From contig SJRY01000245.1 in the NCBI GenBank assembly GCA_011319805.1, positions 248,001 to 312,000 on the forward strand: a DNA stretch of 64,000 nt. The letters run 5' to 3'. A program made the position numbers and the translations under genes. Under the pieces are notes generated by a model. It was not told the DNA's origin, did no database searches, and saw only the letters and a list, made by a program, of their open reading frames with translations. This stretch comes from Macrocybe gigantea. Its lineage: Eukaryota; Basidiomycota; Agaricomycetes; Agaricales; Callistosporiaceae. Positions 37,757 through 48,005 of the stretch are shown one piece after another (within the stretch, counting starts at the first letter, position 1; every line of letters starts with the position of its first letter).

Positions 37757-39043
37757 CTAGAGTATGGGTACATTGGCTGTCGCATATTCGGGGATATTCT
37801 GTGGGATTGGCATGGCGTGTCCATTATTCATCGGTAGAAGCAGTGACCCTCCCATAGCGCATTCACATATTACCTGAGCTCGTCTGACGATCGTCTAAAT
37901 ACCAGTCGTCAGTTTCGCACCAAGATCGCCAATGAGACGGGAAGATGACCTGGATGTTTTCGCCTGGTACGCCGTTCGGCAAGGGCGGGCCCTTGGACAC
38001 CTTGACGAGGCCAGGAAAGATCGTCGCGCCGACCCTGTCCATCTCACCCCTCTCGCTCTTCATGCAGCGCCTCACGAGCTCAATCTGACGGGGATGCAAT
38101 GTACTGCCCAGTTCTGGCACAAAGGCGCGGTAAAACGCGTCCGCCGAGTTTAATGAGGCGCCGTGAAGCATTCTAGAGAACTCCTGGGCGGAATCCACCA
38201 CCGAGACACCGCCGGAGATGGGCAGCACGCCATTCAGGAGCTTTATCAGCTCCGGGATCTGCTCGTAGAGGATGCCGAGACACAGCTCTGGAGCGCACGA
38301 CTCGACTGCGGCAGAGAACGTCTGCCGTCTCCACACGGCCGCGACTGTAGGGTCACCTAAAAGGCACGGAACTGTTACCACATCCGTCCCCGATTCTTAA
38401 TTAGACCGACGTACGCGCGAAGAGATGTTCATGGATTCGCGTGAGCTGCACGTTCGCTTCGTTGGAGTTGGTGACGAGGAGGCAATTAATGACGCCTTCC
38501 GAGATGGCTTCAGACATGGCATGACGCAGATAGTTTTGCGTCTGCATAGATGACGCAGGGCCTTGGGAGACAGCTCCGTTGGCGACGTCCGCAAGCACCG
38601 CGGCGCTGAGCGCATCTAGGGGTGCCGGTGGATTCCTGACAATGTCTGCGGCCCATCGGTTAATCAGCTTGTCGAGCTGCGCGGCGGCATTCTGCGGGCG
38701 GTTATGATTAGGAGACAGCCTTTGGGATTAGTTTGGATGAGCGAAACGCACTCTGATCGAGAAATCGTCGACGGTATTTCCTCCCCGTCCCGTCTGATGT
38801 CCCGCTCCAGAGCCTTCCAACAACGCGATGCGCGTGCGAAGCTGGGCGACCTGTCGTTCTTGCTCCTCGAGCTGAAGGCGTTGCTGCTCGACTTTTTCGT
38901 GTGCGATGCGCTGTCGGTAGAGTCACAGGTTATTCTGGGGTAACCAGCATCTCTCATAGCTGAAGTCGACTTGCAAAGTTAGTTAAGGCATAGCGGTACT
39001 GCTCGCCAGAGACGATGTCCTGTTGTGGTTGTTGATACGCCAT
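37757..39043 (-). CDS. Conserved coiled-coil protein of unknown function
   Basis: The start at 39043 gives MAYQQPQQDIVSGEQYRYA. After small exons a coiled coil follows (HEKVEQQRLQLEEQERQVAQ, LRTRIALLEG), then NTVDDFSIR, NAAAQLDKLINRWAADIVRN and QTQNYLRHAMSEAISEGVIN. The next blocks are CLLVTNSNEANVQLTRIHEH and LFARDPTVAAVWRRQTFSAA. The C-terminal half is helical: LCLGILYEQIPELIKLLNGV, SADAFYRAFVPELGSTLHPR, QIELVRRCMKSERGEMDRVG and ATIFPGLVKV. Splicing out 84 bases joins GENIQ to VICECAMGGSLLLPMNNGHA, giving a longer C-terminus that ends ATANVPIL. No enzymatic motif is visible. The well-ordered, non-repetitive sequence suggests a conserved cytosolic or nuclear scaffold. It is convergent with MIC60, with stops 43 bases apart. 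Confidence 0.8.
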
Positions 39044-39216
39044 GGAGTAGAGGGCGTGTGTACTACAAACGGTATACGGAGACACTGCATTGGCCTCCTT
39101 TTATAAATTATGACGGCCACTGTCAACGAGGACGGCTCAAAACAACCGCACACCGCTAAATCAAGGACACTGATGGTCGTGACAGCGGCAAGTCCTGTCC
39201 ATCCTGCCAGTTCCAT

Positions 39217-40535
39217 CTAGACGCTGACGCTATCCATGAGCCCCCCAGCATCGACATTCTGATCCAGTTCATTGAAGGGATCTCGGGCGCTCCCTGTTTT
39301 GGCGCGCCAGAGCTGCGTGTACAGCGTCTTGATTCTTTGCAAGTCGGCGTCCAAAGTAGCTGCCCTGCTTGCGAGGGCAAGGAATGTTGTATTTTGTGCT
39401 TGCAACGTAGCAGAGACGCCTGGGACGCAAAAGTTGTAGGTGAATGCTACAACAATAAAAAATCCGGAAGGCATACTTTGAGGGCTCTGAATCTGATTAG
39501 TTGATGATGCCAGTTTGCGTTCGATTTGCTGAAAAAAAAGTGATTAAATGCACTGATAATGACGATATAAGAATGCATCTTGCTTCTATGGTGTTTCTGT
39601 ACCAAAGGAGGCGTTCCGTCATCTCGTTTGTCACACGAGCAAAGTACCTGCATTAAAGTCAGGCCAGAGCGTGGTCGGAACAGTGCGCACATACTCTAAA
39701 GGGAAGCCCGCGTGATCCTTGAGGTAACCAGCGCCGCTTACCCCTGTCGCCTGAGGACTTTTAAAACCATCTATTATTCTGGTGGCAACGATGATATCTT
39801 GTACTGCTCGTTCGACTTTGGCTTTGATGTCTTTTGTAAATCGCACATCATTCCGGATAAGCGTCGTCGTTTGGACTGAATCCTTGGGCGAAATGTGCAT
39901 CACATTACGTGCACGCGCGAAGAATGACAAGCGAATACCTTATGGATACCTTTGATCAGTTCGTTTCCCTTTGTCGGCTCCTCGCCCAATTTGCGCTGGT
40001 GCAAATCCTTGGCGACCTGGACGCGTCCTTGGATGTAAGAACTGAGCAACAGTCAATATGTGGTTGAACATGACGAGGAAGAAAGAACTGGCTCTATAGT
40101 TTCTAAAGTGCGCTTGATGTCATCAGGAAGGTCGTTGAATTTCGAAGATTTCGCGAAAAGTGGTGTAGTCGGCTGCGTCGACGTTAATAGCTGGCTATTT
40201 TATGGTCAACTTGGAGAGTCGGACGATAAAAGGTGTGGTGCGCGCCTTTGTTGCGCAGGTTTGGTTCCAAATGGTGAACTTGCAGTCCCAAAGAAACCCG
40301 TCGCTTGGTATTGTGGAGGTTGAAGAGAGCTGCTGAATAGACCGCCCGATTGCTGTTGCTGAGTTGTCGACTGACCAAAGAGGCTTGTCGATGGCTGTTG
40401 CGCCGTCGACTGACCAAAGAGGCTCGTCGATGGCTGTTGTGTCGTCGACTGACCAAAAAAGCTTGTGGACGACGGCTGCGTCGTCGACTGGCCGAACAAA
40501 CTCGGCGGATTGTTGGACGATGAAAGTTTGGACAT
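39217..40535 (-). CDS. NUP54: Nuclear pore FG-nucleoporin NUP54/Nup57
   Basis: Central-channel nucleoporin of the NUP62 complex. The start at 40535 is MSKLSSSNNPPSLFGQSTT. FG repeats follow (SFFGQST, three SLFGQST copies, GLFSSS, GFFGTASSPFGTKPAQQ). To reach the next conserved block (SQLLTSTQPTTPLFAKSSKF, then NDLPDDIKRTLETIE) an intron of 51 bases with GC at its 5' end (40195-40245) must be removed. After it come YIQGRVQVAKDLHQRKLGEE, DSVQTTTLIRNDVRFTKDIK and EYVRTVPTTLWPDF. The C-terminal coiled region ends ATLQAQNTTFLALASRAATL and IKTLYTQLWRAKTGSARDPF. This is the alpha-helical region that pairs with NUP62 and NUP58. An apparent 33-base intron at 40042-40074 is unusually short and uncertain. 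Confidence 0.87.
40371..40500. repeat. 39-base tandem repeat coding FG repeats of NUP54
   Basis: Units starting near 40371, 40410, 40449 and 40488 repeat with a period of 39 bases, each coding 13 residues around SLFGQSTTQQPST on the minus strand. Copies differ by a few substitutions. Such in-frame tandem units expand and contract easily without frameshift. Confidence 0.85.
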
Positions 40536-40690
40536 GGATGGAGCTGACCAAAAAAGGTAACGAGTTTTTGTCGCAGGTGAGCATTGATTACATAATAGTC
40601 GCGTCTAAGCCATGACATCATCGCCGTAGTCGTGTCTCGACAATAAAAAGCCAGAGTCGCATTCTCCAAAATGTTCTCGCCCCATTCTCC

Positions 40691-42149
40691 ATGTTGGCCC
40701 CAATCATCTCACTCCTTCTCTTCCTCCTCGTAGCCCTCGCCGCCCCGCCCTTTCAGCCTGCGGGCGGCATCGGCACTAACAACACACCCCCAGACTATGT
40801 CCCCATGAGCGATTACGACTTCCAATCCTTGGTGAGCCGTGTGAAACATTTTATATCCCAATCTAGCTCACAGAAAATTCAAAAGAACCTTGCGTTGAAC
40901 TTCGAATACATCCAACTCGACCTCTTCCACCATGGTCTCGCCGTGTTCAATAATTCTGCGTTCCTTGATGCCGGTCTAGGTCCCGATGATCGATATCTCA
41001 TTCAATTTATGGCCGAGCAGGAAATAGGGCATGCACAGGTTATCAGCGACATGATTGGACGTATGCCCCGTTTTACAAATGCCATTCTTTGATTCTCGCC
41101 GACGTTTCTCCGATAGCCGCTGCTGCTCTGCCATGCAACTACACATATCCATTTACGACTGTTCGCGGATTTGTAGATTTCTGTCAAAAGGTGAGCACTC
41201 CGACCATTCTTGTTATCCTTGTCTTATATTCGCCCTCAGCTCACGAGAGTAGGCGAGGCTGGCGTATACGGATTTCTGGAACATTTGGATTCCCGGGCCG
41301 CCGCAGAGTTGCTCCTGCAAATAGTCACAATAAAAGCTCGCCAGCAGATGGTGTTCAGGCAATTCGAAGGTCTTTTCCCAATGCCTGTGCGTCTTGTTGT
41401 TGTTCTGCACGTATCTCACACTCACAGCCTTTATAGATTTGGTTCACACCGGCCATTTCCCAGGCATTGGCCTGGTCTTGGCTTGCTCCATACATAACAA
41501 CTTGCCCTCCTCAAAACCCCCTCATTGCCTGGCAGACCTTACCTCCTCTAAACGTCACGGTGCGTCCTCATCACTAGACCATCCATCTTTTTCCTAAACT
41601 ATACTTAGAACAATCCCATCGCTACCAATTTAAGCAATAGCACGACCCCAGGGAACAACACGACCCCAGCAATCACGCACAACCGCACCATTCCTCTATC
41701 AACACCGGGCAGACAGGTCAATCTCACATGGCAGCTGCCTGGTCAAAATATAACCTTCAGCTCTAATTACACAACAAACACTACAGCTGGTGCTCCTCAG
41801 GTGACGCACCGAACATGCTGTGTCAAAACAAGTCAACTGACGTCCTTCACCGTGTTTCAGTTCGTGGCATGGATTTCGCAATTGAACACGACTTATACAC
41901 CATTGCAAGACATCAACGGCACCTCAGCGTCGACCTTCCAACCGGACGACCTCATACTCGGCAACGGCACTGCCCCCGTTTTTAACGGAACGATGTACGA
42001 ACCATTCCTTTGGCTTGGCTTTATTTTCAACGGTGCTCGTCTACAGGTTCGTCGCTATCACCGACGCCAACATATCGGTGACGCCATTCAACTTCTCCTT
42101 GATCAACCCTCATGTGGTTGCCGGCCCTGCTGTTTATCAAGCCGGCTAA
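40691..42149 (+). CDS. Secreted ferritin-like domain protein (Rds1-type)
   Basis: The start at 40691 begins a signal peptide (MLAPIISLLLFLLVALAAPP). The ferritin-like domain follows: LNFEYIQLDLFHHGLAVFNN, SAFLDAGLGPDDRYLIQFMA, EQEIGHAQVISDMIG (E-x6-Y and E-Q-E-x2-H pairs), PCNYTYPFTTVRGFVDFCQK, RVGEAGVYGFLEHLDSRAAA, ELLLQIVTIKARQQMVFRQF and EGLFPMPV. About six introns are removed. The C-terminal part is Asn/Thr-rich with many N-glycosylation sequons (NTTPAITHNRT, FNGTMYEPFLWLGFIF) and ends VTPFNFSLINPHVVAGPAVY. Proteins of this class (PF13668) are often stress- or starvation-induced in fungi; whether they bind metal is not settled. It is divergent from NUP54 by 155 bases. Confidence 0.87.
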
Positions 42150-43477
42150 AATTCTGGTCTTCGTGTTTTGTCTCTCCATTTGCCCTGTTCATTTGCTGAC
42201 AGACCTCTATTCAAATCATTTTTCTTTTATTTCAGTCCTCATGTCTTTTTATCTTTGACAAATATGAATAGATAAGTAATGCATTGTACACTAAGTAATA
42301 TGTCTGTATCACGACTGATAGTTGTATCATTATCTTACCGTAAAATGTATACGTTTTGACGCGTTGTGCGATCCCAAATGAGACCGTCTCTTGGTCAAGC
42401 GTGATGCAAGGCCTGGAAGCATCTCGTCGTGTTTCTCACTCTGATCTGCAATTTCGCGCTGACACTTCGGTCTGCTCTTGAGTTGGCCGAAAAAAAAAGG
42501 CACACACAAGCTGGAACAAAGGTAAACAAAAGAAAAGCAACGCGCTTCACCGTTCCGTGAGGTATCGGCGGTCACCCGCTTGGGCCGGAGACTGGACGAA
42601 CAGAGCATCGCATCACAGCCAGATGGCAAGGAATGGGGTCGCCTGTGACAGACATGTCTGGATTCGCAGACGCCCAGAACCTTGAGCATGCGTTGGACAA
42701 TTGTTTTGAGACACCGCACATCCATCGAGATGAGCAGATTTGAAGCTTATTCACGATCCTTGGTGACGATCTGCAAGCCGGATCTGGGCAAGTAATATAG
42801 CCAGAATGCACCAGCACCAGGTCATCTGTTCACCGTGTCTGCTTGATCATCTCGTTTTCATTCCTCTGCACGAGGTTCGGGGACTGTCTTGTGGGATCGT
42901 CAGCGTGTCATCCGAGGCTCTCGAACCGGGGAGGCGTTGCACAATGTGGGTGTATTTAGACAAATGTGAGCAAGTTTCTGTATTGCATGTGTCTGCAGGT
43001 CATCGTCTTGCGTCAGATCCACATTGGTCATGATGATTGAAGATGGGTATCAGCCGTTGATGCTGGTTACCTCGGACCGAGATAGCCAGAACAGACTGTA
43101 GCCCTTCTACTTCGCTGAGTGCCAACACGCACGGATTTCTGCCAGCTCAGGGATCTGGGCCAAGGTGATCGGCGAAATTACGAAAGATGGCAATTCTTCC
43201 CGTTCTGCATGTCAACTTTTTGCTCGCTGATACCATTCAAGTGGAAAGACCGACGGACCACATTCCCCATCGCGTTGTCTCCGAGCACAAACCGAGTATT
43301 TTTCGCTTGGAGATATGCAACCACACGTCAGGGCTGCCTCAATAAAAACCCATCACGACATGAACATCCCAGCCCGTCTTCACCGCCTCCTCATACCTCT
43401 CTGTCTTTCTAATCTTATATATATAAGCCGATCGAGGCTCTGCCTGCACCTATTCTATTTCTTATACCCTCGCCGCT
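42150..43477. other. Long spacer with no recognised gene
   Basis: About 1.3 kb between two plus-strand genes. Short ORFs occur on both strands (for example minus 42330-42725, plus 43119-43412) but none shows a family motif or a convincing exon chain. The end nearest 43477 contains the promoter of the next gene. An unspliced noncoding RNA or a rapidly evolving small gene cannot be excluded. Confidence 0.55.
43416..43426 (+). promoter_or_regulatory. TATA box of the small unknown gene at 43478
   Basis: TATATATATAA lies about 52 bases before the ATG at 43478 in an otherwise mixed-composition sequence. Position and form fit a TATA element; the match is by eye. Confidence 0.6.
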
Positions 43478-44089
43478 ATGGAGATGCTCACTGAGACGAC
43501 CAACTCCCACGTCCAGCTTTCTTCTCTGACGGATTGGTCTGTTCGGCACATTCGCGACATATTCGAGGCACGGACAGATGAGCAGGCGCTGCGCGCTATA
43601 TCCTCCACATTTGCAGACAATCTAAAGGCCACCATAAACGGCGCACCACTTAGTCGTGATGGCATATGCCAACTCGTCCTGGCCATGCGCAAGAGCTCCA
43701 CAAAGGGCCTGAAAGTGCACTGGCAGCAGGCAGTGGAGGTGCCTCGGGATCCCACCACCAATCGAGTGAGTTTTCGCTAAATACCACTCTCTTCCATCAC
43801 TCTGACATTGCTCGGCACGCATTGTTTAGAATGGCTCCTTCGGCGGCGTCTATGTTATTTGTGGGATTCAGAAAATGCTTCCAGGGGCTGGAAAGCCGCT
43901 TGATTTTGAGCGGCACAAGACAGTCACTGTAAAGTTGGTATCGCGTTTCTTCTAGGAATGTACTGCGCTCATGATGCATGAACCAGAATCGAGTCACTTT
44001 CTTCATCGCCTTTTCACGATAGTCGAAGAATAGTCGACCTGACGTTTGTTGCCTCGGACATCAGGGTCGACCGACAAGCGGCACTATAG
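43478..44089 (+). CDS. Small protein, possibly SnoaL/NTF2-like fold, function unknown
   Basis: Three exons, about 160 residues. The first gives MEMLTETTNSHVQLSSLTDW, SVRHIRDIFEARTDEQALRA, ISSTFADNLKATINGAPLSR and DGICQLVLAMRKSSTKGLKV. The second gives NGSFGGVYVICGIQKMLPGA, GKPLDFERHKTVTVK; the third is ESLSSSPFHDSRRIVDLTFV, then ASDIRVDRQAAL. The pattern is a long N-terminal helix pair, F-x-D-N-L/A-x-I-N-G, then antiparallel strands ending in an R-R-I-V-D-L-T-F strand. It resembles the cone-shaped SnoaL/NTF2-like superfamily, but I see no catalytic residues to name. No signal peptide. It has a TATA box, which is uncommon among the neighbouring genes and may point to regulated expression. Confidence 0.68.
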
Positions 44090-45502
44090 CCACAATGCAT
44101 CCTCCAAAACAACGCACTTATCGTATTCTTGCTTCCTTCTTCGCTATCCAGCTAGACCCTAGTATATCGTACGACAAAAGCTAGAATAATTTGATCATTA
44201 ATTTCAACTCCGTCATGCTGTGTAGCCAGTAGTCCCATGGGGTTTGTATGAGAACAAGAAGGGAAAAAAAAACAGCAATATAATTTGTTCTACAGTTCCA
44301 GTTCCGTGCTTGTCGGACAAGCGTTTAAGGATGAAAGTATCCAGGAGGCGCTGTTGATGCCTGCAGCTGAAGATCGGCTCTTTGGTCGTCTCACAGCATG
44401 CCCGAACTTGAACGCCAAGTCGAAATCAGCAAGGAACCACAGGCAACACGCGTCGCAACACCATTTGGAAAAGCTGAACAAGGAACCGCACCACATGCGT
44501 TTCTCATTCGGGTCGAGTCGTGTATAGTTTTCGATATCGAAGACGGAAGTCTACACAGCCTCCCTTGACTTGACGCAAACCCGCTCTGGTTGGTGCCCTG
44601 CAAAGGAGACCCTTGTGCGCGCGAGAATGAAATCCCGCACCAAAGGGCATGCAGTAGGACAATTGAATTTTGTTTGTCAATTCTGACAGCCCCAAGGCCG
44701 AAGTTGACAGTAAGGCGGAAAGGTACGATGCGAGTGGCGAGATATATATATGGCAAACAGTGTCGCAACGTCTTGCGTGTGCTACAGATCCTCCCACTTG
44801 CTCAGCCAGCATTTCCATTGATCGAACGTTCAGTCCCGTATTGCGAGGATTCACCGTGTTTCAGCGAGCTGAAACCTTTTTTCTTCCGTTCGCCGCATGC
44901 ACACGAATGCTCTAAGTCCCAACAAGGATGCAATTTCTCTGGAGCTCTCACATCGGACCCTGAGGCCGACCGACACCAATCGGACGAGATGATGGCCTTT
45001 TGTGTGACGCTTGCACGTCTAGTAAATGATAAGTAATCCCTAATGCGAAAGGTGAACGAGATTGATGTGACGCTTACCGTTCAGATATCATCGATGTGAT
45101 CTCGTATTGGCATACATACATGTAGAGACATTTGCTCAGGCAGATAGATGTCCAGAGAAAAAAAGGGGTGTCAACATTCACGTTGATCAACTAAGGCACG
45201 GGCGCATAGCACTTTAGCATGAACATAGCGACAATCTCACGTTCAATGAAAAACACGATGTTGATCGACTGTCCAATTCCATGTGGATCGGAGAAGTTTG
45301 CAGTCGACCGACAACGGCCAGCAGTTCGGCGGAGTAGATATTCAAGGGGAAGACAAGGCAGGTGCTGTATTCAGCCACCAGATGGAAGACGTAATCGCAA
45401 TGCTCCGGATTTCTGCTGCAGACAGCATGATTGTACTAAAATAAGCCAGACAATACGTACAGTTTTGGTGAGAACGGGAGGCGACGGTAATTAAGAACGT
45501 GA
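44090..45502. other. Long convergent spacer with no recognised gene
   Basis: About 1.4 kb between the stop of the small gene at 43478 and the stop of the VTC1-like gene. It holds an A10 tract near 44267 and overlapping ORFs on both strands (largest plus 44590-45036, 148 codons). None has a recognisable motif, and the codon content looks like noncoding sequence read through. Confidence 0.55.
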
Positions 45503-46453
45503 TTAGCCATTCAGTGCCAGTGATGCTGTTAAATTGCGGGCAATAGTGTAGAGGCCAGCACCAGGAATGGGGACTTCCTTTTCACGCCTGAAAAAGAGAT
45601 TATACACATCAGTTGGATCATGCATTGTGTCAGAGCAAGGCGAAAACATTTACAGTTCGCGTACTTTGATTCAAGTGATGGACGTCAGTTACAATGGCGT
45701 ATTGATTGTTGACGGATGTACGGACCTCGAATGACAAAGTTCGCAAGGACAGCAAAGAAAAGCGCGACACCAAGAATGATGGGACCTGCGAGTGCATCTG
45801 GAAGGCAAAAGGTATAGATGGGCACGTAGGTTCATGCTCAAGGCATACCAAAATGTCCCGGATCACGACGCCGAATCATAGTAATGCGATACTGATACAG
45901 AAGAAACGCATATATCTGGATATATTGATTGATTTTGTATCCCTAAAACGAGGAAAAGGCGAGATGCGAACCAGGACACAGACGCTGATAAAAGCGTACA
46001 CAAGGGCGAATCTAGTGGCAATTTCATCCTTGGACGCATTGAAAAGTGCTAGAGCAAGGGTCCCGAGCAAGATGGCCATGTCGAGCCATGCGACCCAGGC
46101 TGCAAGAGACAATGGTTATGAGAAACGAGCAAAGCTTCAAGTTTGCAAGAAACGCAAACTTCTTTCATTGGCGAACCAGACTTTGGCCTCGACCTTGATG
46201 GGTGTGGCAACCTTTTTTGGGACGCGGACCTGGGGCGGGAGGGAGTTTATGGCATGGTAGTCTCTGACGGTAGGGGGTTGACCGTGCTGGTCATGCTGTG
46301 TCTCTGGGATGGCATCCGCGCGAGTGTACCTGCGGGGCGTGCCGGGCGAGGGAGAGAGGCGAGTGCAGCGGCTGAGAAAGGGGAGAAAATGTCATGGACG
46401 GCGTGGAGGGAGCGGCGGAGGATGCTGGGCGGGGCGTCGGCGGTGGTGGTCAT
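45503..46453 (-). CDS. VTC1-like subunit of the vacuolar polyphosphate polymerase complex
   Basis: VTC1 is a three-helix membrane protein (DUF202 fold) that supports VTC4 in making and translocating polyphosphate into vacuoles. The start at 46453 gives an N-terminal extension (MTTTADAPPSILRRSLHAVH onward), predicted to splice at MTST to VRVPKKVATPIKVEAKVWFA. The core then reads NERTWVAWLDMAILLGTLAL, ALFNASKDEIATRFALVYAF, ISVCVL and IYAFLLYQYRITMIRRRDPG. It ends with HFDALAGPIILGVALFFAVL, ANFVIR. KVEAKVWFANERTW matches the family signature K-V-E-P-K-V-F-F-A-N-E-R-T-F. The last exon is REKEVPIPGAGLYTIARNLT, beyond the usual end. The N-terminal extension and weak gtcaac donor are unusual. It is divergent from SIS1 by 105 bases. 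Confidence 0.84.
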
Positions 46454-46558
46454 GGTCTAGTTCTAGAAAAGTCTAGATGACACCACCCGAACATCCCAGC
46501 ACTTTCCCTCCCACGTCCTCAAATACCCTCTCTCGCGTACCCCAGCGCTGCGATCACC

Positions 46559-47872
46559 ATGGGTAAAGATTACTACTCCGTCTTAGGCGTTGACAGAGGC
46601 GCATCCGACGATGACATCAAAAAGGCATACAAGAAAATGGTACGTCTTTCTTCCGCGTGTCGCTTAAATAGGCACTCACCACACCTCACAGGCCCTGAAA
46701 TGGCACCCGGACAGAAATGCAGGTTCAGAAGAGGCAAACGTAAAGTTCAAAGCGGTGCGTTCCTTCTTCCCGAGCTTACCGATGGCGGCTCTTAATCTTG
46801 TCGTCGAAAGATTTCAGAAGCATTTGAGGTCCTTAGCGACAAAGACAAGCGCGCTGTCTATGATCAGTTCGGCGAAGAGGGCCTCAAAGGCACAGGCCCT
46901 GTTCCCGGCCAAGGTGCACCAGGCGGTGGATTCTCCCCTTTCGGAGCGTTCCCTGGCGGCGGTGGTTCAACCTTCACCTTCACTTCCGGAGGACCGGGGG
47001 GTTTCAGAAGCGCAGGCTTCTCTCCAACCGACCCAAACAAGATATTTGAGTAAGTTTTCCCTGCCAGAGCTTTTTGCATCCACAATCGTACTTAGGCGTT
47101 TCGCAGGGAGATATTTGGCGGTGGGCTAGGAGGCTTCGGCTTTGGCGGGATGAGGGGCATGGGAGGTATGGGAGGTATGGGCCCAAAACCACGTACACAG
47201 CACAGTATGTTCGACAAAGATGACGACATGGACGGCACCTTCTCATTCGGCGGGGGCATGCCAGGAGGTATGCCCCCTCGACATCATTTCAAGCGCCCAG
47301 AATCTCCCTCCTCCCACCAGCCTGCCGAGATCACCCGCCCCCTCAAGGTTTCCCTAGAAGATCTCTACACAGGTACCGTAAAACGCCTCAAGGTTGGCCG
47401 TCGCCTGTTGAACGGGACGACCGAGGACAAGGTCCTTGAGATTCAAATTCATCCCGGATGGAAGAGTGGCACCAAAGTGCGTTTCCCCCGTGCCGGAAAC
47501 GAGCAACCGAATGGGGAGGCGCAGGACCTCGTCTTCGTCATTGAGGAAAAGCCACACTCAATCCTCGCACGAGAAGGCAACGATCTCATATGCCGCCTCG
47601 ATATCCCTTTGGTAGAGGCTCTCGCAGGAAAATCGGGCGTCGCGCGGAATACAAAACAATTGCAGCTTTTGGATGGCCGCAAGTTGCAGGTACCCGTTCC
47701 CTCAGGTATCGTGAAACCGGGTCAGGAGACGACCATCTCGGGAGAAGGCATGCCCATACGGAAGGAGGGAAGTGTCAAGAAGAAAGGAGACCTGATCATC
47801 AAATGGAACGTTGTCTTCCCTGACAGGCTAACGCCTGCACAACAAGAGGGAATCCGAAAAGTCCTTGCTTAG
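46559..47872 (+). CDS. SIS1: Class B Hsp40 co-chaperone SIS1 (DNAJB1-like)
   Basis: Co-chaperone of cytosolic Hsp70 in translation and protein disaggregation. The start at 46559 gives the J domain [47 protein letters not shown] (HPD present) and [20 protein letters not shown] across three short introns. A Gly/Phe region ([20 protein letters not shown], then [20 protein letters not shown]) follows. There is no zinc-finger domain, so it is class B. The C-terminal substrate domains include [75 protein letters not shown] and [20 protein letters not shown], ending [20 protein letters not shown]. Complete; the family EEVD-like peptide is absent as expected for Hsp40. Confidence 0.95.
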
Positions 47873-48005
47873 TCCCATTTATTCACTCTCCAATGACATC
47901 ATGATACCCTCTGTATTAATCCATAAGCATGTGTATCAGTATAACATACTTTGTGTAAGCGAACATAGAGCAGTGTCTTTCCCTACATCATATGATCATA
48001 GGTTA

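Noticed and set aside
42330..42725. 131-codon minus ORF after the ferritin-like gene
   Set aside because: No recognisable domain or signal peptide; overlapped by another minus frame; likely chance.
44590..45036. 148-codon plus ORF in the long spacer
   Set aside because: No family motif, no exon chain, similar-length ORFs on the opposite strand, and composition like noncoding DNA.
45706..46260. 184-codon plus ORF
   Set aside because: Antisense to the VTC1-like gene, whose minus-strand exons have the family signature.
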